Below, one piece after another: positions 21,934 through 33,052 of a DNA stretch of 64,000 nt. This stretch comes from Hysterangium stoloniferum (taxonomy: Eukaryota > Basidiomycota > Agaricomycetes > Hysterangiales > Hysterangiaceae). Numbering within the stretch: the first letter of the stretch is position 1; every line of letters starts with the position of its first letter. A program made the position numbers and the translations under genes. The notes below the pieces were generated by a model, which saw only the letters and a program-made list of their open reading frames with translations, searched no databases and was not told the DNA's origin. The DNA lies in the NCBI GenBank assembly GCA_015178975.1, contig WHVD01000097.1, positions 186,001 to 250,000 on the forward strand. The letters run 5' to 3'.

Positions 21934-22406
21934 TGTAAAGGGTATGCATATATGCATACCTGGACTAAGGAATAATAGCCGGATTATAGTACTTTATTAT
22001 TTACCTTTTATTTTCTTTCTTTATATTCTTTCTATATTTCGAGCACACCTTGATTTTGTAGTTCGAAGCTTTGTGTATACGTATGGGCACTCTCGGCGCC
22101 AAAAGAGACAGACACACTTTAACCCAAGAACCACCACTCGTAAGACACAAACCAGGTCTACTACGAGCAGTGATCAGGGTAACGTGTCAGCTACCACATA
22201 GGTAGCATTATCTGAACTACTGAATACTTCTGGCCTCGAACTGTAATAGTCGAGGCCTCCACTCGAACCATCGCACTCGTTGACTCCTTCATCATCTTGT
22301 GCTCTTTCTCTCACTTTCTCTTATATTGCACCGAATAGGTCAATATCCTCCTCTTCTACTCATTTCTTCATATATAGAATGGTCTGAACTTCTACCACTC
22401 TTCACA
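21934..22406 (+). repeat. 3' LTR of element B
   Basis: It is 473 bp and differs from the 5' LTR at seven places, all transitions. Five of the seven are CG versus TG or CA. It is followed by the AAACT duplication and then by A sequence. Confidence 0.96.
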
Positions 22407-23828
22407 AAACTGATCTGAGACATGGCAGAATCTCCGTTGGTATATCTGGTCCCAGGTTAACCAGCTTGTGGAGATCTTCTGAGGCCAATTTCTCATTATC
22501 AGCCACCGCAGCCGTTTTGGGACCGGGCGGTTCGAAATCGTCCGTAATCTCTGGTTCAACAGGTGGCTTAGGCCTTTCTGAAGCAGATTGACAGTCCTCC
22601 TCAAGTTGAGAGAGACTTTCAATAAGGTGTGCAATCTTGGTCGCGCTGGCTACCATTAAATCCTTCTCCTTAAGTGACTTTGGCTTATGAGCCCAATGAG
22701 CGGGGTCGTGAATTATCCCGATTGTCTCCCCTCGTCGGATAATCTTAGGGGTTAACGACGGGTTGGCCAAAGGTACTGACACGCTATTCCTTGAAATTGC
22801 CATGATTGGGGTGGCTAATATGGAGCCGTCCTCATTTTGTAATACAATTCCTTCAACAATCCACTCCTCGCCTATCAGGTCCTCAACGAAAATAGGCACT
22901 AATCTGGCTGACTCCGGCTCAATGGTGCAGTCTTCCAAGACTCGCGCGACTCTTTCAGTACGCACACCTTTATCGGGGAGAGAGGTGAGTTTGGATCGCT
23001 CCTTCGGAGGCTTTCTGAAAGGGGCCTTGTTGACGGTGAAGGTCAAATGTTGAGGTTCCTTAGCAGAACTGGCTGGAATAAAACCCTGTCGTCCCGGGAG
23101 AATAAGCCTAGATCCCAATGGCTGATCTCTTAGGGTACCAATTTCATAGTTAACATGGAAATCTTCTCCTAAAAGAATTGGTACCGTCATTCCTCTGACA
23201 ACATAAGTTTCCACCACGAATTTCAGTAAAATGCCACTGTCATCCTCCAGGTAAATAGGAATATTAACATATCCTATGACCTTGGCATTACCCATGAGCT
23301 GGATTAGACGTAACTTGAGTCCCTGTTTCAACTTATACTGGCCCTGCAGCCCCTTGTAGAATTCCTCCGATATAAGGGAAAGATCCGCTCCCGTGTCCAT
23401 TCTAACTTTAACGTGTTCGGGTGAATTGGGATTTCCTACATGACCGAAAACATGGAGTGCTGCAACTCCTATGCTAGAGTAGCCACTGGGGGGATCCCGT
23501 TTTCGATAAAGGATTGTAATATCCTCCTTCATCAATCTACTGGGACGAGGGTATTGGATTCTAGGCCTCCTACTTTCCTTGCGCAGGGACAGGCTTACAT
23601 TCCTGCGTTCGCTGTGACAAGGAATATGTTTTGAGGAGGAATCCACACCTGGATCGCTATCACCGTCCTCCGAATCTGAGTCATCATACGGTAGTAAGTC
23701 GGCGGGGTTTCCAGGATCAAACGGGAATGTGTCAATGTCAGCTCCAGGTAAACAGAGCGAGTCCGAGTTGATTTGCTCGTCATAATTCTGAATCTGACAG
23801 TGGTTCTCGGTCAGGCCTTCAAGGTCTT
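22407..23828 (-). pseudogene. Element A protease region
   Basis: Reading leftwards from the long LTR: an acidic gag tail, the protease motif VRMDTGADLSLISEEF (around 23,360-23,402), VPILLGEDFHVNYE, a linker, and the start of RT up to the AAACT site where B entered. The frame is open throughout, so the protease of A looks intact, unlike that of B. The original frame continued into 6,908 and leftwards. Confidence 0.9.
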
Positions 23829-24408
23829 TGTAATGTATTAGCCTTATTTTAATACTATTTTCCGAAAAAGGAGTCCAACGCTCAATCAAAATGTGCAAAT
23901 ACTCAATTCACTACAAGGTAAAATAATTTAAGTATTTGATATTAATCAGTGGCAGCCTAAATAGACTTAGAACCCCTGAAGTCAAGAGTTTACTTGAATA
24001 TATGCACCCAACTTCGCAAAGAAGGTTTTGAGAGCTGCTTGTGCAAGCTTGTTCTTTTTCTGTGATAACAACTACTAAAATAAGAATAACAATTTACTGA
24101 TTCCAAAGCTAGATTTAACTTCAATGCTAGCTAGTTTATATATACTTTATACTATTTATCAAATAGTAAAAATATTAATAAACAGGTCAAAAGATTAGAT
24201 ATAGAATAAAACACTATTTGGCTAATATATGCTTTATTTACACTAACCTACAAGGTCTACTGTGATATTAACTTATCAGGATCTTAATGTAGTCTTAAGG
24301 ATTCTGCAAGGATATTCTCAGTATTTGTTTATGTGAATATGCTTTACTGATTCACAATAAATGAACAAAGGAATGGGATTATTTGCAATGTAATAAACAG
24401 TCAAATTA

Positions 24409-24780
24409 CTCAACTAGAGGTGACTGAAGTCTTAAACTACAAATAACAATGTAGAGGAAACTAATAATCAAGTACTCAATTAAGAGATGACTATAGTATA
24501 AGATTATTTATATATTATTAGTTGATAACCAACAGATCTAACTGAAGTGGAAATAATATATAAAAGATAGCCAACTATTCAATTAAGAAGTGGCAAGGGG
24601 GAACAAAAGTCAACAACTCAGATTGAGGTGACAGGGGGAACAGCAGATCAGTCAACAGCTCAGATTGAGGTGACAAGGGATCTGATTGGGCCAACAACTC
24701 TGATAGAGGTGGCAAGGGTTTCCAACAGCTCTGATAGAGGTGGAATTAGATGTCCAACTGCCCAGATAGGGGTGGAGTAG
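24409..24780 (-). repeat. Stem-loop array in R region, long LTR copy 3
   Basis: This is the minus-strand counterpart of the array in copy 2, with eight to nine units and nearly the same sequence. It lies between TATA (24,872) and the poly(A) signal near 24,236. Confidence 0.75.
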
Positions 24781-25227
24781 CCTGCTTGCTGCAGTGACAC
24801 ACACAGATGTGGTGGGTTGATGAGATGATATGATTTATTGGTTGTTCTATTCAAGGCTGGAGCTGAGCTCCTTATATACATTTTAGTCTGATACATTTAG
24901 AAGATTCTAGAAGATTTAATGATGTCATTCTGGGAGGAGTGATGTCATTTAGAATTTTCTAGAATTTTCTAGAGCATTGTGGAAGGTTCTAACTACTTCT
25001 AAGACACTATAGAATATTCTTGGCATAATGGAACATTGTAGAATTTTATAGAATATTCTACAATATTCTATCTAATATTAGTACCTATTAACTAATGTTC
25101 CATTGGAAGCCACTGGAATGTTCCAGAGAGTTTCCTGTTTTTGTTGCAGTAGCATATATGATGACATAATGCTCTCGCGCCTGTGCGCGCGCATGACACC
25201 CTTCGCGTCTTGTGACTGTCACGCGTT

Positions 25228-25911
25228 GTGACAGTCGCGCGCCTGTGTGACCGTCGCGCGCCTCTGTGACCGTCGCGCGCCTCTGTGACCGTCGCGCGCC
25301 TCTGTGACCGTCGCGCGCCTCTGTGACCGTCGCGCGCCTCTGTGACCGTCGCGCGCCTCTGTGACCGTCGCGCGCCTCTGTGACCGTCGCGCGCCTCTGT
25401 GACCGTCGCGCGCCTCTGTGACCGTCGCGCGCCTCTGTGACCGTCGCGCGCCTCTGTGACCGTCGCGCGCCTCTGTGACCGTCGCGCGCCTCTGTGACCG
25501 TCGCGCGCCTCTGTGACCGTCGCGCGCCTCTGTGACCGTCGCGCGCCTCTGTGACCGTCGCGCGCCTCTGTGACCGTCGCGCGCCTCTGTGACCGTCGCG
25601 CGCCTCTGTGACCGTCGCGCGCCTCTGTGACCGTCGCGCGCCTCTGTGACCGTCGCGCGCCTCTGTGACCGTCGCGCGCCTCTGTGACCGTCGCGCGCCT
25701 CTGTGACCGTCGCGCGCCTCTGTGACCGTCGCGCGCCTCTGTGACCGTCGCGCGCCTCTGTGACCGTCGCGCGCCTCTGTGACCGTCGCGCGCCTCTGTG
25801 ACCGTCGCGCGCCTCTGTGACCGTCGCGCGCCTCTGTGACCGTCGCGCGCCTCTGTGACCGTCGCGCGCCTCTGTGACCGTCGCGCGCCTCTGTGACCGT
25901 CGCGCGCCCTT
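25228..25911. repeat. Minisatellite of 36 x 19 bp in U3 of long LTR copy 3
   Basis: The unit is GTGACCGTCGCGCGCCTCT. The block from 25,228 to 25,911 is exactly 36 unit lengths, and all inner units I read are identical; only the first and last differ. It is GC-rich and dense in CpG inside an otherwise AT-rich LTR. Copy 2 has only about three such units. Open frames of about 275 codons run through it but are repeat artefacts. Confidence 0.96.
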
Positions 25912-26404
25912 GTGACAACTGTCACCTGTTATGACGGTTGTCACTCGTTGTGACGATTTTCCCGCGCGCCGTGTAATAAACGCCAGGCCGGTTTTATATT
26001 ATTATATAATTATTATATTTACTTTTAGTTAGTTATAAATATAATATTTTATTATAATAATATAAAAATATATATATTTCGCCTTGATAATGCGCGAGTA
26101 TTTCAAATCGCGTTTTGTCAGCGTCGGAGTTTGAAATATCATGTGAATGTCACATGATTACTTGCGCGTTGTGAATAAGCGCTGAGTCGCCGACATATTA
26201 ATCAAAAAAGAATAAAAAGTAGAAATTCAATAATTTGCTCAATTTATTAGATAGAAATACAAAATAAATTGTATAAATTCACGATAAATCAAACAAATAT
26301 TGTACAATTTAATCGTCGCAATATAATTACATTTGAATATTTGTTTTCGCAATTTGTTAGGGGAAATTGTTTAAAAATTGGAAAAAACTTAGAAATACAT
26401 AACA

Positions 26405-27389
26405 GTCTTGCTGGTGTGCGCTCAACTGATCTCCCTTTTCGAAAAAATCTGCAGCGAGTATGGATACGTAGACCTCAGACGAAAGAGTTTCGCCGGTCAT
26501 TCGATCTTCCTCTCTTACTGAGTCGTCTCTGACTTGGGGTGTATAAATGGGAACAATGGTCAATTCATCATCAGAGCTATTTACTTGTCCTTGTATAGAT
26601 AGTCCATGAACTGCCTCATATAACCTTTGCTCCTCAGCTTCCTCCGACATATCCTGTGCAGAGCATTTATTGATAGAGACATAATGAGACATCTTGCCCA
26701 CGTGGGGGCAATCTATTTTAAAATGCTTCGGGCTTCCGCATATCCAACATTCCTTGGTGGGTTTGACCGAACTCCTCTTGTTACTCCTCTCGAAGAACAT
26801 TTTTCCGTGACACTTTCCCTGTTTTGGATCAGCGACGTCAGGAACGGTCCTTCTCGTCGAGCCTCTCTTGTTAGTCTCACTAATGAGAATATGGTTAGGT
26901 GAAGAGGAGTCGCCGGTGACTCTAAAATCCAATTCTTGACCCTCTGATAACATTACGCGCGGTTTCTGGAACCTGTAATGTTCCCGGTGTGTTTGGACCC
27001 AAGCGTTAATCAGAGCTTCTTGCAGGTTATTAGCATAAGTCTGTAAACTCATGATATCATCAATGGGTTGTCCTTGAAGAAGGTAGAGCCATTCCGTAGG
27101 CAGTGTGAGAATGAGTCTGCGTGTCTCATCCCCTCTGTCCTGGTGGAACCCGTACAGGAAATGATAAAGTTTAACTCTCCGTTGGATATAGTGGATGGGT
27201 GTCTCACAATCGTGACCAGCCTGTCGAAATTTCATAGCTTCCCATTCTAAGGCTAAGGATTCACACCAACGGGCTCCAAGCAATCCTTCGACGATACCCC
27301 AAAGAAACGACCCATGAGATTGACTGAATTCAGTACGATGCTCATGGTCTAGGGTGCTCCACCAGACCTTAGCGTGCCCCGTGAGTCAT
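26405..27389 (-). pseudogene. Element A gag, central part with zinc knuckle
   Basis: This minus-strand piece lies between long LTR copies 3 and 4. It carries the retrotransposon gag domain (WRES/WCESLALEWEAMKF, IQRRVKLYHFLYGF, LPTEWLYLLQGQP) and the zinc knuckle CWICGSPKHFKIDC. The frame is open and keeps CGA where B has the TGA at 11,413. Confidence 0.92.
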
Positions 27390-28075
27390 TGTCATGTATT
27401 TTAAAAGGTTTTTCTATTTTTCACAATTTCCCCAAAACGAAATTCTTAACAAAGGCTTCTAAATGTACTTATATCGCGATTATAAAAATTGTACAATATT
27501 CTCTTAATTTATATTGAATTTATGCAATTTATTTTGCATTTTTATCTTATAAATTGAGGGAGCTACGAAATTTCTACTTTTTATTCTTTTTTAACTATAT
27601 ATCTTCAAACCGGCCACCTGGCGCTTATTACATAATGCGCGGGAATATTCGTCACAACAAGTGACCGGCCGTCACGACGAGTGACCATCGTCACAACGCG
27701 TGACAGTCACAAGGGCGCGCGACAGTCACAAAGGCGCACGACAGTCACAAGGCGCGACAGGTGTCACACGCGCACTAGCGCGGGAATATTATGTCATACA
27801 TTATGTCATTTGGGAATATTAAGTCATATGTTATGTCATCTGGGAATATTATGTCATACATTATGTCATCATATATGCTACAGTAGAGAATGGCAGAAAT
27901 GTCTAAAACATTCCAAGTAAAATAGCTAAAATAGGATAGAAATAAAGTTCAATATGTCTCTAAATGTCTCACATCTCAGTGTATATAAGGAGCTCTGCTC
28001 CAGCCAAGAAATACAACCAATTTTATCAACCAATTTAACACCACATCTGTGTGTCACTGCAGCTAGCAGTTTATT

Positions 28076-28388
28076 GCCACCTCTTAGTTGAGCATCTGGC
28101 ACCTAGGATTCCCTGTCACCTCTTGTTGAGTAATTTGACAGTAATTCTACCAATCAGGATTCCCTGCCACCTCTTGTTGAGTAATTTGGCATTAATCCTT
28201 TGTACCACAGTCACCTCTTGTTGAGTAATTTGACTGCTTGTTACATATCTTGTTATTTGTAGTTTAAGACTTCAGTCACCTCTTGTTGAGTAATTTGACT
28301 GATTATTACATTGCAAATAATCCTTGTTACATTTCTTGTTATTTGTAATCTAAAACTTCAGTCACCTCTTGTTGAGTAATTTGACTGA
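28076..28388 (+). repeat. Stem-loop array in R region, long LTR copy 4 (six units)
   Basis: Units start at 28,076, 28,115, 28,166, 28,210, 28,275 and 28,361. Outer stems alternate GCCA/TGGC and GTCA/TGAC. In the last three units the stem is longer (CAGTCA/TGACTG, and TCAGTCA/TGACTGA in the fifth and sixth). These units form a separate sequence class from those of copies 1-3 but keep the same fold. Confidence 0.8.
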
Positions 28389-28545
28389 TTATTATATTAC
28401 AAATAATCCCTGTTCCCTTGCTCATTTATTGTGAATCAGTAAAGCATATTCACATAAATAAATACTGAGAATATCCTTGCAAGATCCTAAGACTACATTA
28501 AGATCCTGATAAGTTAGTATCACAGTAGACCCTGTAGGGTAGTGT

Positions 28546-29363
28546 TGTTACGACCGGGCAAATCCCGCCGGACTCCGGGCACTAACTCGTACGCCCCCAC
28601 GCGCTACAAGCACCAATCGTCTGTTTATAGGATTTCCCGCCCGGACTCCGTTACGTCAAGACTCATTACGTTCGACCTCATTAAGACACATATCAGTCAC
28701 CGGACTTCCCCTGGACCCCGTCTCTGTCTATGTCCGTCTTCGTCCCACGCATCAGTCACCGGTCCCCGCTTAGAATCCCGTCACCGCTCTAATCGAGCCC
28801 CGTTCCCGTTTTAGTCAAATGACCTGTCACGATTTAGGACTCCGCTCCCGCTCCGTTTCCCGTTATGGGTTATGCTTTGTCACGATTCGGACTCCGCTCC
28901 GTTCCGTCCCGTTCCTAACACCAATTTGGTGTTTACTATTCCCATTCTATGTTTTGCTCGTTTCGTCTCATTATTACTGGATTCGGTATGTCATGCATTC
29001 CACGGTCTATATAAACTGGCAGATGTTGTACATACAATCCAGTCAGAAAATTAGCTTAGATTCCCCCCAGTAATCTAATACATTTTCCTCTAAAACCCTA
29101 CTCTTATCAGACCGCTCGCACTAGTCGGAGCCCACGGGCTCCAGCGCATCTATCTCTCTCGACTATCTCGATTCACGACTCTCGACTCACGACCTACGAC
29201 TCACGACCCACGAACCCCCGCCCGGACTCCCCGGGATTCCCATCCGCCTGTCTGAAATTGGACAACACGATCTAGCGAGGGCGCAGCCTATAAGCTGAAG
29301 CCAAGTCCTACCGGATATCCCACGGGTTTCTCCGGAAACCTGGCCTGAGTGTGTATCCTAACA
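28546..29363 (+). mobile_element. Solo LTR (818 bp) nested in long LTR copy 4
   Basis: It starts TGTTACGACCGGGC and ends CCTAACA, with the duplication AGTGT at 28,541-28,545 and 29,364-29,368. It is C-rich and CG-rich and related to the solo LTR at 33,619-34,356 (same start, shared AAGCTGAAGCCAAGTCCT near the end). It belongs to a third LTR family. Confidence 0.9.
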
Positions 29364-29780
29364 AGTGTAAATAAAGCATATATCAGCCAAATAGTGTTTT
29401 ATTCTATATCTAATCTTTTGACCCGTTTATAAATATTTTTACTGTTTGACAAATAGTATAAAATATATATAAACTAGCTAGCATTGAAGTTAAATCTAGC
29501 TTTGGAATCAGTAAATTGTTATTCTTATTTTAGTAGTTGTTATCACAGAAAAAGAACAAGCTTGCACAAGCAGCTCTCAAAACCTTCTTTGCGAAGTAGG
29601 GTGCATATATTCAAGTAAACTCTTGACTTCAGGGGTTCTAAGTCTATTTAGGCTGCCACTGATTAATATCAAATACTTAAATTATTTTACCTTGTAGTGA
29701 ATTGAGTATTTGCACACTTTGATAGAGCATTGGACTCCTTTTTCCAGAAAATAATATTAAAATAAGGCTAATACATTACA

Positions 29781-31530
29781 GTCGTCTTGGCAGAGCAACT
29801 CCTAAGATCGCACTCATAGAGTCTGATATCTCCACGAGACTCATGATGTCCATGATATAGTCCAGGGCCTTGGATTGAGCTCCGTCGTATTCAGGGAGAT
29901 CAGACCATTTGATCTTAAGGTCGTTGGTGTTAAGAGTGACCTTCTTGTCCTTAGGTAAGTCATCAATAAGTGTGCTAGCTCGAGACCACATCGGAGTTCG
30001 AAAAGGGGTATTAGGCACTCCATTGTGGCGCTCCCCACATCCTGAGTTCCCTCCCCGGTCTGAAGTATTTGAACTCCCGGATGAATCGCTAGGGGGTCCT
30101 CCTGATGGCAAGAAAGGGTTTGAAGCAATCGGTAGAGAATGGCGGGGACCGTCTGAATTAAGTGATCCTCAACCAGCAACTGGGCCAGCTATGCCCTCAG
30201 TGAATGCCGTGGAGAAGGACGGTCGACCCTTGTTGGCGACTGATCGGTTTCTGAGAGTGGTCACTTCATTCCTGAAGTTAGGGCTGTTGGAGACTCTCTC
30301 AAATGCGACACGAGAGCGGTGATCTCCCTGGAGAGACGTTAGGCCCGGTTCCATCGCGATTTGTCTCTCGATCTCCATCGCGTTCAGAAGTCGACACGGC
30401 TGGGGTTGATGGAAGGGAGTGCAGACCTCAATCCTCTTCTCCTGAAGGTGTTCTATCACCTGTGTCCTCATGTCCAGTGGAAAATCCTCCAATATTACAG
30501 GACGGTTGAGAGAATGCAGAAAATGAGTATCAGGGGATCCGTTTAAGTTGCAAACAAATGAATTGGTCATGGAGATAGGCGAATCAGGGACCTGGATCGA
30601 GTCGTTATAGGGGAGGAGTACCTCTAAAACCATCTTATCAAGTCTTCTTTGGTTTCGCTTCAACCGACCCCTTAAAGTGAGGTATGCCAGCGATAGATTT
30701 GGCGTGACTCCATTGAGAGACTCCTCCAACATACGGATGTACATGTACTGGTAGTCAACCTTAGGCACAACATGATCTCCGCTAAGCAGGACGTGCAGGA
30801 TCTGCAACACATCATCATGCGTACGAAGTGCTTCAAGGAACAGAGAAAACACCTCCCGCTTGAGAATTCTTCTTCCTCCTTCCATAGTGGTCGTCACCTC
30901 ATTCGACCATTCAGGAATCGATTGGGTCAAATCCTCAAGGTTCCCTGGTCACGTGAATAAATCCCACGCCGATAAAATCGCTTGATAACGCCCTAACCAG
31001 ACTGCTACAGTCTCCGGTAAAATAGGGTAATCCGTACTGTACTCTTCCACGAAGGGGGTAACCTGATCCTTGGGGATTCGATCGGTGTAGTACATATCCC
31101 ATTTGAAGTCGATGGGCTGGGCGTAAACCATATGACCTCCGAGGAACTGCTTAAGGATGACCTGTCTCGGAGGGAATCTGAGAACAGGTGTGGGTGCTCG
31201 ATTAGGCTCAACATTAGCTCCAGGGGTGTCCAACTGCTCGAGTGATGAGTGTTCCTCAGGTGGATCGGGGGGGATGTTCGTTGACGATCCAGCTACTACT
31301 CCGGGGGAATCCTCTGGAGGAGCTGATCCTTGAGGAAGCTGGGGAATGTTCGTAGACGATCCAGCTACTACTCCGGGGGAATCCTCCGGAGGAGCTGATC
31401 CTTGAAAAGTCGACGAAGACTTCCTCAGGGTGACGTTACGGGGTGGTTCTAGGTTAGAAGATTTTTGACGAGGCATGGAGCTACTCGGCGTTGATGAAGG
31501 CCTAGGTGTTTGATTCTTGCCCATAGTCAT
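29781..31530 (-). pseudogene. Element A gag, N-terminal part
   Basis: It starts at ATG 31,530 (MTMGKNQTPR) with the Pro/Ser-rich part and two copies of the PPEDSPGVVAGSSTN repeat, then AVWLGRYQAILSAWDLFT. A TGA near 30,954 ends the frame where B has CGA. Downstream the sequence continues in frame (LTQSIPEWSNEVTTTMEGG to about 29,781, where long LTR copy 4 enters). The site of the fold-back element of B is empty here. Confidence 0.9.
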
Positions 31531-31591
31531 TCACGTGTTCAGGTCTTAGTAGTCAAATAATAAGTTTTTCCTCGTAGGAAAAGAACGGTCC

Positions 31592-31605
31592 GGCTCGGAT
31601 CACCA
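31592..31605 (-). other. Primer-binding site of element A
   Basis: On the minus strand it reads TGGTGATCCGAGCC, one base after the end of the 5' LTR. It differs from the site of B in one base. Confidence 0.7.
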
Positions 31606-31606
31606 C

Positions 31607-32893
31607 TGTGAAGAGTCGTTAGATTCTTACCGCTCAATATACGAAGAATAGTGTTTATTCAACTACTATTAGAAAGTATTGACCGTTCAGTACAATACTG
31701 TAGATTGCTAGACTGACAGTACTAGCAAGGAGACATGCTACACATCACAAGAGCAACTGTACAGTTGCTCTTGATGGCTAGAATGAGAGAACAAAGAGTT
31801 GACCTTTACGGTGCAACTCGTAGCTAAATGTAAATAGATAATCAACGAGAAGCCAAATATCTGAAGTAAAGAGATAATAGCGCGAGTTGACTATAGCGTC
31901 GATGAGCGCAAAGACCTTAGAGTGGAACTCGACCTTTGCAGTTCGAGTCCAAAGTATGTTAGGAGACTAGAGAACGCTACCCTTATTGTGAAGAGTCGAT
32001 AGATTCTGACCATTCAATATACGAAGAATAGTGTTTATTCAACTACTATTAGCAGGTATTGACCGTACAGTACAATACCGTAGATTACTAGACAAGCAGT
32101 ACTAGTAAGAAGACACGCTACGCATCACAAGAGCAACTGTACAGTTGCTCTTGACGGCTAGAATGAAAGAATGAAAGAGTTGACCTTCACGGTACAACTC
32201 GTAGCTAGATGTAAAATAGATAATCAATGTGAAGCTGAATATCTAGAGTAAAGAAATAATAGCGTGAGTTGACTATAATGTCGACTAGCGCAAAGACCTT
32301 AGATTGGAACTCGACCTTCGCGGTTCGAGTCCAAAGTTCGTTAGTATGCAAGAGGATACTACCTTTAAAGGTAGTTGAGACATTACCCTTGACACCTCTC
32401 GCTATTCGACGTCTGGGTCGTTTACGAGGTGGTGTCTGCTGGGTAAAAGTGTGTATCCTTTTGGCGCCGAGAGCGCCCATACGTATACACAAAGCTTCGA
32501 ACTACAAAATAAAGGTATGCTCGAAATATAGAAAGAATATAAAGAAAGAAAATAAAAGATAAATAATAAAGTACTATAATCCAACTATTATTCCTTAGTC
32601 CAATTATGCATATATGCATACTCTTTACATTTATAGGTAGCTTAGATGTTACCCTTGACACCTCTCGCTATTTGATGTCTGGGTCATTTACGAGGTGGTG
32701 TCTGCTGGGTAAAAGATGTCTGAGATTTAGCGCCGAGAGCGCCCATAGATATACACAAGACTTCGAACTAAGAAATACGGGTATGCTCGAAAGATATAGA
32801 GAGTTAGGGAAAAAGAGTAAGAACTAAATAATAAAATACTATAATATATCTATTATTCCACAGTCCAATCATGATATATGCATACCCTTCACA
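31607..32893 (-). repeat. 5' LTR of element A, interrupted by a solo LTR
   Basis: The LTR consists of 31,607-31,986 and 32,635-32,893, about 640 bp in total, and matches the 3' LTR at 1-295. On the minus strand it starts TGTGAAGGGTATGCATATAT and ends GACTCTTCACA. The inserted LTR at 31,987-32,629 is absent from the 3' LTR. Confidence 0.92.
31987..32629 (-). mobile_element. Solo LTR (643 bp) inside the 5' LTR of A
   Basis: Its ends are TG...CA with CTTAT at 31,982-31,986 and TTTAT at 32,630-32,634 (one mismatch). The minus strand starts TGTAAAGAGTATGCATATATGC, like the LTR of B, but the body is the long type. It completes the set of end and body combinations. Confidence 0.92.
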
Positions 32894-33052
32894 CCTACTT
32901 TAGATAGCTATTTCACTCAACCATATTGAACTAAGTAGTCAATACCTGTTCGGTCTGTATTAGACTTAGACAGTCAATGCATCTTCATGTTGTACCTAAA
33001 TGGTCGATATTCTTCGTATATAGAACAGTTAGAACTTCCACCACTCTTCACA
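32894..33052 (+). repeat. LTR remnant interrupted by element A
   Basis: Only the right end of a family LTR is present. It contains TCTTCGTATATAGAACAG and ends CCACTCTTCACA. It directly abuts the LTR of A on its left, so A appears to have landed inside it. The rest should lie left of the window. It sits within the older pol fragment that follows. Confidence 0.65.

Larger units (their letters stand above)
6913..22406 (+). mobile_element. Element B: inner full-length Ty3/Gypsy chromovirus
   Basis: B is bounded by 473-bp LTRs at 6,913-7,385 and 21,934-22,406 and by the target duplication AAACT (6,908-6,912 and 22,407-22,411). It lies opposite to A. Order: LTR, primer-binding site, gag, protease, RT, RNase H, integrase, chromodomain, ORF3, polypurine tract, LTR. 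I count seven differences between its LTRs, all transitions, about 1.5 percent, so the insertion is fairly recent. It was later hit by a fold-back element, two long solo LTRs and one family solo LTR. RT keeps YIDD, but stops and frameshifts disable gag, protease, integrase and ORF3. Confidence 0.95.
23829..26404 (-). mobile_element. Long solo LTR, copy 3 (2,576 bp)
   Basis: On the minus strand it starts TGTTATGTATTTC and ends AATACATTACA, with the plus-strand duplication GTCTT at 23,824-23,828 and 26,405-26,409. It nearly matches copy 2 outside the U3 array, which here has grown to 36 units and accounts for the extra length. The poly(A) signal, TATA (24,872-24,880) and stem-loop array are all present on the minus strand. 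Confidence 0.92.
27390..29780 (+). mobile_element. Long solo LTR, copy 4 (2,391 bp with nested LTR)
   Basis: It starts TGTCATGTATTTTAAAAGG and ends AATACATTACA. The duplication is GTCAT (27,385-27,389) and GTCGT (29,781-29,785), with one mismatch. TATA lies at 27,982. The stem-loop units have their own consensus here (CTTGTTGAGTAATTTG). A second solo LTR entered five bases before the poly(A) signal at 28,546. Without it the LTR is 1,568 bp. Confidence 0.9.
1..32893 (-). mobile_element. Element A: outer nested Ty3/Gypsy chromovirus
   Basis: This full-length element reads right to left. It has a 5' LTR (31,607-32,893, itself interrupted), a primer-binding site, gag, protease, RT, RNase H, integrase with chromodomain, a third ORF, a polypurine tract and a 3' LTR cut off by the window edge. 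Element B (6,913-22,406) splits it at the start of RT, and the A sequence resumes exactly across the AAACT duplication. Other insertions are at 1,925, 3,838, 23,829, 27,390 and 31,987. The copy is dead: RT has YIDN instead of YIDD, gag has a TGA where B has CGA, and several insertions cut reading frames. Its far target duplication lies outside the window. Confidence 0.93.

Noticed and set aside
25088-25944. Three overlapping open frames of about 240-277 codons in the minisatellite, and similar ones at 9,587-9,896
   Set aside because: They are by-products of stop-free repeats in several frames at once, inside a solo LTR.
22407-31605. A separate third retrotransposon between 22.4 and 31.6 kb
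   Set aside because: Its left edge continues exactly across the AAACT duplication into 6,908 and leftwards, so it is the other half of A.
32320-32340. tRNA-like GGTTCGAGTCC
   Set aside because: It resembles a T-loop, but no acceptor, D or anticodon arms surround it; it is part of the LTR body and recurs in other LTRs.
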